DNA of 64,000 bases from Caldilineaceae bacterium (GCA_019637685.1 JAHBVF010000003.1:124001-188000); one strand, 5' to 3'; positions 51,346 to 62,892 are shown, counted from the stretch's first letter. Program-made: numbers and translations. The notes: generated by a model not told the origin, from the letters alone.

Positions 51346-52635
51346 GTGGACGGTTCACCCTCCCCCAACTACATCGAAAAATCCTATGTCTTGGTCCGGG
51401 AACGCTACGCCAGCCTGGGCGTGGACACCGACCACAGCTTGCAATTGCTATCCCAGATTCCCATCAGCCTGCATTGCTGGCAAGGGGACGACGTGCTGGG
51501 TTTTGAAGACCCGGACCGGGGACTCAGCGGCGGGATTATGGCCACGGGCAACTATCCGGGCAAAGCACGCACAGCGGACGAACTGCGCCGGGATTTGGAC
51601 AAAGCCTATAGCCTCATCCCCGGCAACCACCGGCTCAATCTCCACGCCAACTATCTGGAAGCCAGCCGCCCTGTGCCCCGCAACGAAATCGGGCCGGAGC
51701 ATTTCCGGGGCTGGGCGGATTGGGCCAAAGCCAACAACCACGGCATCGACTTCAACCCCACGCTCTTTTCCCACCCTCTGGCCGACGACGGCTTTACCCT
51801 GGCCCACAGCGACGGGGCCATTCGCCAATTCTGGATTGAACACTGCATTGCCAGCCGAGAGATCGGTGCCTTCTTTGGCAAGGAAATTGGCACGCCCGCG
51901 GTCACGAATATCTGGATTCCCGACGGCTACAAGGATATGACTGTGGACCGGGCCGCGCCCCGCCAGCGGTTGAAAGACTCGCTGGACGCTGTGTTGGCGA
52001 AATCGCTCGACAGCCGCTACAATCTGGATGCGGTGGAATGTAAGCTCTTTGGCCTGGGGTCCGAGAGCTATGTGGTCGGCTCCCATGAGTTTTATATGGG
52101 CTATGCGGTCGCCAACCAGCTCGTCCTCTGCCTGGACGCAGGCCACTTTCACCCCACAGAAACCATCTCGGACAAAATCTCCTCTACGCTGCTTTTTGTG
52201 CCCCGCCTGCTCCTGCATGTGAGCCGGGGCGTGCGCTGGGACAGCGACCACGTGGTAACGCTGACCGACGATCTACAGGCGATTATGCAGGAGATCATCC
52301 GGGGCAACTATCTGGACCGGGTACACATTGGCCTGGATTTCTTTGATGCCAGCATCAACCGAGTGGGCGCCTGGGCCATCGGCACGCGCAACGCGCTGCG
52401 CGGTCTGTTGATGGCCCTGTTGGAGCCAATCGACGAACTGCGGAAACTGGAGCAGGACGGCGACTTTACGGCACGGCTGGCCCTGCTGGAGGAGTTGAAG
52501 GGATTGCCCTTTGGCGCGGTGTGGGATTACCACTGTCTGCGCCAGGAAGTGCCCGCGGGGATGGGTTATGTGACAGAGATTCGGCAGTATGAAAAAGACG
52601 TATTGTCCAGACGCAGCGAACAGATAGGTGGGTAG
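51346..52635 (+). CDS. rhaA: L-rhamnose isomerase
   Basis: A 429-aa TIM-barrel metalloenzyme converting L-rhamnose to L-rhamnulose. GTG 51346 has AAAGGAG seven bases upstream. Family blocks are [56 protein letters not shown] and [15 protein letters not shown], providing the Glu/Asp/His metal site. Length is near the E. coli enzyme (419 aa). With rhaB 2.2 kb downstream this organism can use L-rhamnose; the aldolase gene rhaD is not in view. Confidence 0.94.
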   Translation: MDGSPSPNYIEKSYVLVRERYASLGVDTDHSLQLLSQIPISLHCWQGDDVLGFEDPDRGLSGGIMATGNYPGKARTADELRRDLDKAYSLIPGNHRLNLHANYLEASRPVPRNEIGPEHFRGWADWAKANNHGIDFNPTLFSHPLADDGFTLAHSDGAIRQFWIEHCIASREIGAFFGKEIGTPAVTNIWIPDGYKDMTVDRAAPRQRLKDSLDAVLAKSLDSRYNLDAVECKLFGLGSESYVVGSHEFYMGYAVANQLVLCLDAGHFHPTETISDKISSTLLFVPRLLLHVSRGVRWDSDHVVTLTDDLQAIMQEIIRGNYLDRVHIGLDFFDASINRVGAWAIGTRNALRGLLMALLEPIDELRKLEQDGDFTARLALLEELKGLPFGAVWDYHCLRQEVPAGMGYVTEIRQYEKDVLSRRSEQIGG

Positions 52636-52641
52636 AGATTT

Positions 52642-54723
52642 ATGAATGATCGTGTGGGTAGATGGTTTGCAGCTATCACGGACAGAAGCGGGCAATTGAG
52701 TTCCCACCTGAACGACGAATTTGGGTGGCGTACTCCCGAAGAACTGACATTGCTGGGTACGGCGTCGATTGTAGGTCTGGGCACAGGGGCGGGCGCGGTC
52801 GCCTTTATCTGGCTCCTGGGCCGCATTGGAGACCTGACACAACAATTGCAAGGTGCTGTGGGCGGGGTGGTGGGGCTGCTACTGGCCATGGGGGCTGCCG
52901 GTCTTGTGGTTGGCTATGTGATCGACCACTGGGCGCCAGAGGCCAAAGGGCACGGCGTACCAGAGGTGATGGAGGCGCTGGTACTTCAGGGTGGGCGAAT
53001 CCGCCCGCGTGTGGCGGCTTTAAAGGTGCTGGCTTCCTCACTGACACTCGGCACGGGCGGCTCGGCTGGCCGGGAAGGACCCATCGTACAGGTGGGCGCG
53101 GCGCTCGGCTCGACGCTCGGTCAGGTATTTGGTTTCAGCAGCGAGTGGACCCGCACGCTGGTTGCCTGTGGAGCGGCCGCGGGCATAGCAGCCACCTTCA
53201 ACGCCCCTATCGCCGGTGCTATCTTTGCCCAGGAAGTCATCCTCAACAATTTCACTATTCGCTATTTTGGGATGGTCGTAATCAGTTCTGTGGCGGCCAG
53301 TATCGTCAGCCGCGCCATTCTTGGCTCCCAGCCGGCGTTCCACGTGCCCGCCTATCCGCTGAACCACATGGCCGAGTTGGGCATCTATATTGTTCTCGGT
53401 CTGCTGGCGGCAATCGTGGCCGTCACTTTTATCCGCGCACTCTACACCGCAGAGCACATCTTCGACCACTGGTCGATTCCGCTGCCAGTGCGCACGATGA
53501 TAGGCATGCTCCTGTGCGGGACATTTGCCCTGCTTCTGCCCGAACGCCAGGTATTGGGACCCGGTTTACATTTTATCGGTGAGGCCATCGCGCAGGACTT
53601 CACACTCAGTCTGGGTCTTATGGCCGCGCTCCTGGTTCTCAAATTGGTGGTGACAACATTCACATTGGGATCAGGCAATTCCGGCGGCGTATTTGCACCC
53701 AGCCTCTTTATGGGCGCGGCTTTGGGCGGTATCGTAGGGCACGTCGCGCACAGTTTATGGCCCACCGTCGTGGTCAATCCCGGCGCCTACGCGATTGTGG
53801 GCATGGCCGCTGTTTTTGCCAGCGCTGCCCGTGCGCCCATCACTGCTGTACTGATTGTTTTCGAAATGTCGGGTGACTACAAACTAATTCTGCCCGTGAT
53901 GTTGGCGACGGTCACATCGACCTTTTTGGCAGAAGCCTTCATCCAGGAATCGATTTATACGCTCAAACTACGGCTCAAGGGCATACGTCTGCGTGCTGGC
54001 CGCGATGTAGACGTTATGCAAGGTGTAAATGTGGCCGATGTGATGGGGGATGGCCCGCGAACAATCTCAGACACCACAACCCTCACTCAGTTGTCAGATA
54101 TATTCAGTCAGACCCGCAGCCATGGCCTTCTGGTGCTGGACAAGACGGACAGGCTGTGGGGTATTGTGACTGTAAACGATCTGGACAAGGCTGTGACCGC
54201 CAAAATGCCCCGAGGCAGTCTTGTATCAGAAATCGGCACTCCCTTCGACCAGCTAGTGGTCACCTATCCGGATGAAACCATGGGAGATGCGCTCACCCGC
54301 ATGAGCGCACGCGGTTTTGGACGGCTACCGGTGGTCTCGCGCGAAACCCCCCGCAAATTGTTGGGCGTGATCCGCCGCGCCGATATCATCAAAGCGTATA
54401 ATGTGGGCCTAACACGGCGGGCCGAACTGCAACACCGGGCCAAACGAGCACAGCTACACAATTTAGACGGTACAGAATTCATCGATATTGTGTTGGGAGA
54501 AGGCGACAACGCCATTGGGAAAACCGTCCAAGAGGTGAGCCATACACTGCCCCAGGATGCCATCCTGATCTCAATCCGGCGTGACGGACGGGTGCTGATC
54601 CCCCACGGCGCCACCCGCTTTGAATCGGACGACCAGATCACAGCGTTCATTCGGACCAAAGATACCGGCGAATTGTTGCACGTGCTGCGCGATCAGCCGG
54701 TTGTCAACGCTGTCCAAGGCTAG
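52642..54723 (+). CDS. ClC-family chloride channel with CBS pair and TrkA-C domain
   Basis: A 693-aa membrane protein. Filter motifs: GHGVPEVMEAL, TLGTGGSAGREGPIVQVGAA (canonical GREGP gating Glu) and LGSGNSGGVFAPSLFMG. About ten TM segments span residues 35-440. Two CBS domains (about 465-525 and 530-590) may sense adenylates. The C-terminal about 620-690 (DIVLGEGDNAIGKTV, AILISIRRDGRVLIP) is TrkA_C-like. It begins six bases after rhaA, so it is cotranscribed with it, an unusual pairing. It is only distantly similar to the ClC at 49362. Confidence 0.9.
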   Translation: MNDRVGRWFAAITDRSGQLSSHLNDEFGWRTPEELTLLGTASIVGLGTGAGAVAFIWLLGRIGDLTQQLQGAVGGVVGLLLAMGAAGLVVGYVIDHWAPEAKGHGVPEVMEALVLQGGRIRPRVAALKVLASSLTLGTGGSAGREGPIVQVGAALGSTLGQVFGFSSEWTRTLVACGAAAGIAATFNAPIAGAIFAQEVILNNFTIRYFGMVVISSVAASIVSRAILGSQPAFHVPAYPLNHMAELGIYIVLGLLAAIVAVTFIRALYTAEHIFDHWSIPLPVRTMIGMLLCGTFALLLPERQVLGPGLHFIGEAIAQDFTLSLGLMAALLVLKLVVTTFTLGSGNSGGVFAPSLFMGAALGGIVGHVAHSLWPTVVVNPGAYAIVGMAAVFASAARAPITAVLIVFEMSGDYKLILPVMLATVTSTFLAEAFIQESIYTLKLRLKGIRLRAGRDVDVMQGVNVADVMGDGPRTISDTTTLTQLSDIFSQTRSHGLLVLDKTDRLWGIVTVNDLDKAVTAKMPRGSLVSEIGTPFDQLVVTYPDETMGDALTRMSARGFGRLPVVSRETPRKLLGVIRRADIIKAYNVGLTRRAELQHRAKRAQLHNLDGTEFIDIVLGEGDNAIGKTVQEVSHTLPQDAILISIRRDGRVLIPHGATRFESDDQITAFIRTKDTGELLHVLRDQPVVNAVQG

Positions 54724-54820
54724 GGGTGCAATTCAGATGGGGGGCAGCCGATTCCGGGAATCAGCACCCCGCACCCCCATCTCGTTTTTGTACGTGACGT
54801 GCCGGGGACTTTGGTTTTCC

Positions 54821-54832
54821 ACCTGAACAGGT
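54821..54832 (+). promoter_or_regulatory. Palindrome upstream of rhaB, possible operator
   Basis: ACCTGAACAGGT is a near-perfect 12-bp inverted repeat (ACCTG/CAGGT) 28 bases before the rhaB start, followed by TACATA that could act as a -10 element. The 137-base gap also has a GGGGTGC/GCACCCC hairpin just after the upstream stop codon. Confidence 0.3.
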
Positions 54833-54860
54833 ACATAAGTTCCACTACCATCGGATCACA

Positions 54861-56264
54861 ATGAAAAAATGCACTGTTCTGGCAATCGATCTGGGCGCGG
54901 AATCGGGCCGGGTAATGGCCGTCCATTACGACGGCAAGGGCCTGGAAATCGAAGAGCTTCACCGCTTCCCCAATACAACGGTCAATGTGCGGGGCACGCT
55001 GCATTGGGATTTCCTGCGTCTGTGGACGGATATTCAGCAGGGCATTGGCCTGGGCAAAGCCCACAGGCCGGCCAGCCTGGGCGTGGACACGTGGGGCGTC
55101 GACTTTGGCCTGCTGGACAGCCAGGGCCAGTTGCTGGGCAATCCCATCACCTATCGGGACAGCCGGACAGACGGGGTGATGGATCGGGCTTTTGGCAAAG
55201 TGTCCCAGGCCGATATTTTCGCCCAGACCGGTATCCAGTTTATGCCCATCAACACCCTCTACCAGATGATTTCGCTGGTAGAGAGTGGCTCGCCCCAACT
55301 GGCCGCGGCCCACACATTCCTCACAGCGCCGGATCTGCTCAACTATTGGCTGACTGGTGTCAAAGTCTGCGAATTCAGCAACGCCACCACCACCCAACTG
55401 TTCAATCCCCGCACGCGGGATTGGGCGTGGGAGTTGTTGGACGCCTTCGGTATCCAGCGTGGCATCTTCCCCGAAGTTGTACAGCCAGGAACACGCCTGG
55501 GCGAGTACGACGACATTCCAGTGATTGCGCCAGCCTGTCACGACACAGGCAGCGCGGTAGCAGCCACGCCTCTCGGCTCGCCCCACTCAGCTTACATCAG
55601 CAGCGGCACGTGGAGTCTGGTGGGGCTGGAAGTGGACGCGCCGGTTATCAACGACGCGGCGCTGGCCGCCAATGTAACCAACGAGGGCGGCGTCTACGGC
55701 AGCTATCGCCTGCTGAAAAATGTGATGGGGCTGTGGATTGTGCAGCAGTGCCGGGCCACCTGGGCCGCCGCGGGTGAAGACCTGAGCTACGACGAATTGA
55801 CCCGTCTCGCCACAGCCGCTTCGCCCGATGTAGCCGCCATTGACCCCAATGACAACCGCTTCCTCGCGCCAGGGAATCACCCCCAGCGGGTGCAGGCGTG
55901 GTGTCGGGAGCGGGGCTTGCCTGTGCCCCAGTCAAAGGGGGAGATTGTGCGCTCGGTACTCCAGGGATTGGCGAACCGCTACGCCAGCGTCCTCGCCAGC
56001 CTGACCGATCTCACAGGTCAGCCCGCGGATCGGGTACACATTGTGGGGGGCGGCAGCCAGAACCGGCTGCTCAACCAGATGGCGGCCAATGCCACCCGTC
56101 TGCCCGTGGTGGCAGGGCCGGTGGAGACGACTGTGCTGGGCAATGCGCTGGTGCAGTTGATTAGCCTGGGCGAACTGGCCGACATCCAGCAGGCCCGGCA
56201 GTTGGTGGCACAAATGGACGATCTATCCTTGACATTTTTGGCAGATATCTCAGAAATAGTATAG
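54861..56264 (+). CDS. rhaB: Rhamnulokinase
   Basis: A 467-aa FGGY kinase phosphorylating L-rhamnulose at C1. The N-terminal motif VLAIDLGAESGRVMAV has the A-E-S-G variant typical of RhaB. Others are LGVDTWGVDFGLLD, ITYRDSRTDG, PACHDTGSAVAATP, ISSGTWSLVG (ATP), NVTNEGGVYGSYRLLKNVMGLW, and IVGGGSQNRLLNQMAANA. The combination with rhaA makes the assignment firm. It is followed 172 bases later by the Dpp/Opp-type ABC transporter genes. Confidence 0.94.
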   Translation: MKKCTVLAIDLGAESGRVMAVHYDGKGLEIEELHRFPNTTVNVRGTLHWDFLRLWTDIQQGIGLGKAHRPASLGVDTWGVDFGLLDSQGQLLGNPITYRDSRTDGVMDRAFGKVSQADIFAQTGIQFMPINTLYQMISLVESGSPQLAAAHTFLTAPDLLNYWLTGVKVCEFSNATTTQLFNPRTRDWAWELLDAFGIQRGIFPEVVQPGTRLGEYDDIPVIAPACHDTGSAVAATPLGSPHSAYISSGTWSLVGLEVDAPVINDAALAANVTNEGGVYGSYRLLKNVMGLWIVQQCRATWAAAGEDLSYDELTRLATAASPDVAAIDPNDNRFLAPGNHPQRVQAWCRERGLPVPQSKGEIVRSVLQGLANRYASVLASLTDLTGQPADRVHIVGGGSQNRLLNQMAANATRLPVVAGPVETTVLGNALVQLISLGELADIQQARQLVAQMDDLSLTFLADISEIV

Positions 56265-56436
56265 ACTGGGCTTGTTCAACGCTTGATTGATAACACTTGG
56301 CAGCAGGTCTCCACGACCGCACACTGCCAGTTGCGCGCTCTTTTGCCTCCTTCCCCCAAGGCAGGCAGCCTACTTTACAAAACATCTGATCCGCCACCGG
56401 CACACCCAATAGACAGTATCCGACGGAGGATATTTA

Positions 56437-57522
56437 ATGGCAACCGCAGCCGCAATCTCCCCTAGCGAGACGACCGATCGTCTCAGCGCGCGTGGCCTGT
56501 TGGCCGCGGTCTGGCGGTCCTATGTATTCCGCAAACTATTGCGCACCATTTTCACTGTCTTTATCGTTACAACGATCATCTTTTTCCTCATCCGGCTCTT
56601 GCCCGGCAACCCCATCGAAATCTACGTCAACCAATTGGTTGTTACCTACGGCATTCCCTATCACGAAGCCCTGGACCAGGCCGCTGCACTCTTTGCCATC
56701 GATCTTGACCAGCCGGTTCTTCTCCAATACGTCTCCTATCTGAAGAATCTGGTGCAGGGAAATCTGGGAATGTCCGTGCTTTCGCCGGGGACCAGCGTGA
56801 CCGAAGTGATTGTGCGTTTCCTGCCCTGGACACTTTTCAGTGTGGGTCTGGGGCTGCTCATCAGCTTTGTCATCGGCATCACGCTGGGTGTGATGATGGC
56901 CTATCGCCGGGACAGCCTGCTCGATCACGGTCTGACGGTCTTTAGCTCTATTATGAGTTCTGTGCCCGATTTTCTCGTCGGTCTGATGCTGGTGGTCTGG
57001 CTGGGCGTGCAGTGGAAACTCCTGCCCATCGCGGCAATGCGCGGGGCGTATTCCTCCGGGATGCAGCCGGGGCTGAACTTTGCATTTGTCAAAGATGCCT
57101 TCTTCCACGCCGCGCTGCCCGTGACGACATACGTACTGACCAGTGTGGGTTTTTGGATGCTGAGTATGAAGAGCAACACCATCAGCGCGCTGGGCGAAGA
57201 TTACGTGACGGTTGCCAAAGCCAGGGGGTTGAAGGAATCCCGCATTACTGCCGCCTATGTGGGGCGCAACGCGATGCTGCCGATGTTCACAATTCTGACC
57301 ATTCGTATTGGTTTTGTGGTGGGCGGTTCTCTGCTGGTAGAGCAGATCTTTGAATATGCGGGCATTGGGCGGATGCTGGGCCAGGCCATCGGCCAACGAG
57401 ACTATACGCTGATGCAGGGCATCTTTCTGGTCATCACCTTTTCGGTGATCACCGCCAACTTCTTCGCCGATATCCTCTACGGCTGGCTGGACCCGCGCAT
57501 CAAACTGGGCGCACAGGACTAA
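56437..57522 (+). CDS. ABC transporter permease, DppB/OppB type
   Basis: A 361-aa inner-membrane permease with six TM segments. GGAGGA precedes ATG 56437. Family hallmarks are FFLIRLLPGNPIEIYV near the first TM, the large segment between TM1 and TM2, and the coupling loop DYVTVAKARGLKESRITAAYVGRNA. It partners with the DppC-type permease at 57607. Dpp/Opp transporters take up peptides, nickel or oligosaccharides; rhaA/rhaB next door favours a rhamnose-containing oligosaccharide, which is inference. Confidence 0.92.
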   Translation: MATAAAISPSETTDRLSARGLLAAVWRSYVFRKLLRTIFTVFIVTTIIFFLIRLLPGNPIEIYVNQLVVTYGIPYHEALDQAAALFAIDLDQPVLLQYVSYLKNLVQGNLGMSVLSPGTSVTEVIVRFLPWTLFSVGLGLLISFVIGITLGVMMAYRRDSLLDHGLTVFSSIMSSVPDFLVGLMLVVWLGVQWKLLPIAAMRGAYSSGMQPGLNFAFVKDAFFHAALPVTTYVLTSVGFWMLSMKSNTISALGEDYVTVAKARGLKESRITAAYVGRNAMLPMFTILTIRIGFVVGGSLLVEQIFEYAGIGRMLGQAIGQRDYTLMQGIFLVITFSVITANFFADILYGWLDPRIKLGAQD

Positions 57523-57606
57523 AACCACGCAGGAGCACAGGCTGACACAGCTTGCGCCACATCGGGTGTTATATCTGGCTGTATCCACCTCCAGGGCAGG
57601 TACTAC

Positions 57607-58503
57607 GTGACGACACAAACCACATCCCGCAACCCCTTCACTGTGATTCTCAAATCCATTGGCACATCCCTGCGTCTGCTCACCTACAATCGGGTCGGCT
57701 TTGTCGGGTTTCTGGCTGTGGTCGCAATTGTGCTCATTTCGTATTTGGGGCCGCTGGTCATTCCCCTGGACACAAAGACGAAGATCGATATGATCTACCA
57801 GACGCCCTCTATGAGCCACATTCTGGGCACGGACCACCAGGGCCGGGACATCTGGTCGCAGATTGTCAACGGCGGCAAAGATGTAATCTATGTGGCCTTT
57901 CTGGCCGCGCTTATCTCCACAGTCATTGCGGTCAGCTTCGGAACGCTCAGCGCGTTTGTGGGTGGCTGGCTGGACAATGTGATTATGTCGATCACCGATA
58001 TTATCCTGACCATCCCCCAGTTTCCTTTGCTGGCGGTGCTGGCCGCGTTTGTCTCTCTCAACAGCCTGACATTTTTGGGCGTTCTGATGGGGCTGCTCAA
58101 CTGGCCGGCACTGTTGCGGGCCATCCGCTCCCAGGCCCTTTCGCTGAAACAGCGGGACTTTATTGAGGCAGCCCGCGCCCTGGACCTGGGCACCTGGCAC
58201 ATCGTCTTCCGAGAAATGGTCCCCAATATGATGCCCTATATTATTGTCAGTTTCACCCTGGGCATGACCAGCGCGGTCTATCAGCAGGCGGGGTTGGTTT
58301 TTCTGGGGCTGGTTCCCATCTCCGGCGGCAACTGGAGTGTGATGATCCAACTGGCCTGGGTGCGGGGCGCTATCTTCTTCAAAGACAGCGTCTGGTATAT
58401 TATGGCCCCGATTCTGGCCATCGCCCTCTTCCAGTTGGCACTGATTACAATGACCCGCTCGTTGGAGCTGATCTTCAATCCGCGGCTGCGTAGCAATGAG
58501 TAA
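57607..58503 (+). CDS. ABC transporter permease, DppC/OppC type
   Basis: A 298-aa permease. GTG 57607 has CAGGGCAGG upstream. Hallmarks: HILGTDHQGRDIWSQIVNGGKD (N-terminal DppC block), ISTVIAVSFGTLSAFVGGWLD, and the coupling loop DFIEAARALDLGTWHIVFREMVPN. Six TM segments are visible. It forms the channel with the DppB-type subunit 84 bases upstream and couples to the two ATPases that follow. Confidence 0.92.
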   Translation: MTTQTTSRNPFTVILKSIGTSLRLLTYNRVGFVGFLAVVAIVLISYLGPLVIPLDTKTKIDMIYQTPSMSHILGTDHQGRDIWSQIVNGGKDVIYVAFLAALISTVIAVSFGTLSAFVGGWLDNVIMSITDIILTIPQFPLLAVLAAFVSLNSLTFLGVLMGLLNWPALLRAIRSQALSLKQRDFIEAARALDLGTWHIVFREMVPNMMPYIIVSFTLGMTSAVYQQAGLVFLGLVPISGGNWSVMIQLAWVRGAIFFKDSVWYIMAPILAIALFQLALITMTRSLELIFNPRLRSNE

Positions 58504-58589
58504 GCACACACATACGGGGTAACAGCACAGTATCTCAGCTCTTGCGCAGCCCGGCTCTGATCGACAAATCCATCTGGTAACCGTATCCT

Positions 58590-59654
58590 ATGACCGTCAA
58601 TTCGCAGATCAACTGGAAGCACGACACCTCGCAGACCGCGGAGATTCCGCTCACCCTGCGCAATGTCTATGTCAACTATCACACCCGCAAGGGCAATGTG
58701 CAGGCCGTGCGCGGGGTCACGCTGGACCTCTATTCGGGCGAGAGTCTGGCCCTGATCGGTGAGAGCGGATCGGGCAAAACGACCCTGGGATTGAGCGTCG
58801 TGCGTCTGTTGGCAGACACGGCCAGTGTAGCGCCGGGCGAGATCATCTATCGGCGCAACGACAGGGAGGTGGATGTGCTGGGGTTGAAGAGCGGCCCCCT
58901 GCGTGAGTTCCGCTGGCGGGACTGTGCGATGGTCTTTCAGTCCGCGCTCAACGCCTTCAACCCGGTATTGAAAATCTGGGACCAAGTGCTGGACACAGCC
59001 CGCGCCCACAACTGGAACGATCGGGCGGCTGTGCGGGCACGCTTCCTGGATCTCCTGCGTTTTGTCCAGTTGGACCCGGAGCGGGTGATCGATTCCTATC
59101 CCCACGAGTTGAGCGGTGGGATGCGCCAGCGCACACTTCTGGCCAGCGCACTGCTGCTGGATCCACAAATCTTGATTTTAGATGAACCCACCACTGCCCT
59201 GGACATTTTGACCCAACGGACAATCATCGATCTGCTGCGCAAATTGAAAGAAGAGCAGCACTTTACAATGATTTTCATCTCCCACGATCTGGCCATTGCC
59301 GCGGAGCTGGCCGATCGGGTGGCCACAATGTATGCCGGACAAGTTGTAGAGCTTGGCCCTGTCCGCAATATTTTTTACAAACCCCGCCACCCCTACACAC
59401 TGGGGCTGATTCGGGCCGTACCCACAGTCACCGGCGGTTTCGAGGCACTCTCCTCGATTCCTGGATCCCCTCCCGATCTGATCAACCTGCCCAGCGGCTG
59501 CAAATTTCACCCTCGCTGCCCCTATGCCACAGAGCGCTGTGAAAAAGAGGAGCCGGGGCTGATCAGAGTGGCGGACAAGCACGAGGCGGCCTGTTGGCAC
59601 ACAGACACCGTGCGGGATGATATCGCAGCCAATGGCTTGCGGCTCAAAAAGTAA
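58590..59654 (+). CDS. ABC transporter ATP-binding protein, DppD/OppD type
   Basis: A 354-aa ATPase. Walker A GESGSGKTTLG (about 53-63), Q-loop in AMVFQSALNAFNPV, signature LSGGMRQRTLLASALLL (about 178-194), Walker B LILDEPTTALD, and H-loop in IFISHDLAIAAELAD. The C-terminal oligopeptide-transporter extension (FHPRCPYATERCEKEEPG) has the three to four cysteines that often bind an Fe-S cluster in OppD-like proteins. It energises transport with the DppF-type protein. Confidence 0.95.
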   Translation: MTVNSQINWKHDTSQTAEIPLTLRNVYVNYHTRKGNVQAVRGVTLDLYSGESLALIGESGSGKTTLGLSVVRLLADTASVAPGEIIYRRNDREVDVLGLKSGPLREFRWRDCAMVFQSALNAFNPVLKIWDQVLDTARAHNWNDRAAVRARFLDLLRFVQLDPERVIDSYPHELSGGMRQRTLLASALLLDPQILILDEPTTALDILTQRTIIDLLRKLKEEQHFTMIFISHDLAIAAELADRVATMYAGQVVELGPVRNIFYKPRHPYTLGLIRAVPTVTGGFEALSSIPGSPPDLINLPSGCKFHPRCPYATERCEKEEPGLIRVADKHEAACWHTDTVRDDIAANGLRLKK

Positions 59655-59689
59655 TCCAAAATTCTCCAGCTACGAGACGAGCAAATCGT

Positions 59690-60691
59690 ATGGCTCCGAT
59701 TATTGAACTTCAGAACGTCAGCCGCTTTTTTGGCAAAGGCAAAGAACAGGTCACCGCAGTGGACGACATTTCCCTGGCAATCGAACACGGGGAGATCGTC
59801 TGTCTGGTGGGCGAGAGCGGCTGTGGCAAGAGCACAACAGGACGGATGGTTGTGGACCTGCTCAAAACGTCCCAGGGCCAATTGCTCTATCAGGGCCAGG
59901 ACGTGCGCCAGATGTCCCGCACCGACTACACAGCCTATCGTCGGGCCGTACAGATCATCCACCAGGACCCATACGCCTCGCTCAATCCAACCCAGACTGT
60001 GCGCCAGATGATTACTGTGCCGCTGCTGCGCCACAAGAAGGCCACAAACAGTGCAGACGCGGAGCGACGGGCCGGGGAGTTGCTGGAGATCGTGGACCTG
60101 ACACCCGTCTCCGACTTTCTCAACAAATATCCCCATCAGCTTAGCGGCGGCCAGCGCCAGCGGGTCTCGGTGGCCCGTGCCCTGACAGTGGAGCCAAAGT
60201 TTATTGTGGCTGACGAGGCCGTCTCTATGGTGGATGTCTCCATCCGGGTCAGTCTGCTCAATATGCTCTCCCGGCTAAAATCCGAGTTTGACGTGACATT
60301 CCTTTTCATCACCCACGACCTGGCCCTGGCGAAGTATTTTTCCTGGGAAGGGGGGCGGATTACGGTGATGTATCTGGGCCGTATTGTGGAGGAAGGGCCG
60401 ACCAGCCGGGTCATCACCGACCCCCGCCACCCCTACACCCAGGCTCTGCTGGCAGCAGTGCCCGAGGCCGACCCGGAACTGGCCCACAAAAAACGCCACA
60501 TGGAATTGCGCAGCGCAGAGATTCCCAGTCTGTTGGCCCTGCCCAACGGCTGCACCTTTCATCCCCGCTGTCCCTATTTTGTGCCGGGCGAATGCGACGC
60601 CAATATTCCCCAACTGGAACGCATCCCGGAAGGGGGCAGTGTGGCCTGCCCTGTGCGCAAATTTGAATCGATTGAGTTGATTGCCGCATGA
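59690..60691 (+). CDS. ABC transporter ATP-binding protein, DppF/OppF type
   Basis: A 333-aa ATPase. Walker A GESGCGKSTTGR, signature LSGGQRQRVSVARAL, Walker B FIVADEAVSMVDVS, where DEA replaces the usual DEP, and H-loop in FLFITHDLALAKYF. The C-terminal extension again has Cys-rich FHPRCPYFVPGECDANIPQ. The stop overlaps the next gene by four bases (ATGA), indicating translational coupling to the small membrane protein. Confidence 0.95.
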   Translation: MAPIIELQNVSRFFGKGKEQVTAVDDISLAIEHGEIVCLVGESGCGKSTTGRMVVDLLKTSQGQLLYQGQDVRQMSRTDYTAYRRAVQIIHQDPYASLNPTQTVRQMITVPLLRHKKATNSADAERRAGELLEIVDLTPVSDFLNKYPHQLSGGQRQRVSVARALTVEPKFIVADEAVSMVDVSIRVSLLNMLSRLKSEFDVTFLFITHDLALAKYFSWEGGRITVMYLGRIVEEGPTSRVITDPRHPYTQALLAAVPEADPELAHKKRHMELRSAEIPSLLALPNGCTFHPRCPYFVPGECDANIPQLERIPEGGSVACPVRKFESIELIAA

Positions 60692-60876
60692 TTGATCCCT
60701 GGCTGGGCAAGGCGGCCTTTCATCTGGGCTTCTACGTGGCCTTCACCGCGGGCATTCTGCTCTTCTTTTTGGAAAAGCAGACCCCGGAATATGTGATCAC
60801 ACAGATCACTTTTGGCATCGGTCTATTTTTTGTCATCGTCGTAGCGCTTCTGGTCCGTCTGGGACGGAGGCGCTGA
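60688..60876 (+). CDS. Small two-TM protein coupled to the ABC ATPase
   Basis: A 62-aa protein; its ATG overlaps the DppF-type stop (ATGA at 60688). Two hydrophobic stretches (about 9-27, FHLGFYVAFTAGILLFFL, and 35-56, VITQITFGIGLFFVIVVALLV) are separated by a charged EKQTPE loop, with a basic tail LGRRR. The codon context and coupling support a real gene. It may be an accessory subunit of the transporter. Its stop codon lies in the arm of the terminator hairpin that follows. Confidence 0.65.
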   Translation: MIDPWLGKAAFHLGFYVAFTAGILLFFLEKQTPEYVITQITFGIGLFFVIVVALLVRLGRRR

Positions 60877-60939
60877 GATCGGGGACTGGGGATTGGGGAA
60901 CAATCTACTGCCCAGCCCCAATCCCCAGTCCCCGATCTC
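60875..60939 (+). terminator. Perfect 24-bp-arm terminator inside the transporter operon
   Basis: Arms 60875-60898 and 60916-60939 are perfect complements (core GGGGACTGGGGATTGGGG) with a 17-base loop. They are followed by CATTTC and a run of eight T. The left arm overlaps the stop codon of the 62-aa gene. It probably cuts most transcripts before the binding-protein gene, which may use its own promoter or readthrough. Confidence 0.9.
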
Positions 60940-60972
60940 GCATTTCTTTTTTTTCACCACAGGAGGAACCGT

Positions 60973-62832
<1,860 letters not shown>

Positions 62833-62892
62833 GACAGGTTGCGTGCTGCACAGTATGTAGGATAGTCAGTACGCTGGAAATGGTTGGTCTGT

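Noticed and set aside
56536..58509. Long open frame (over 650 codons) on the minus strand opposite the two Dpp-type permeases
   Set aside because: Its translation is His/Gln/Asp-rich with no domain, and it is exactly antisense to two conserved permeases. High GC creates such shadow frames.
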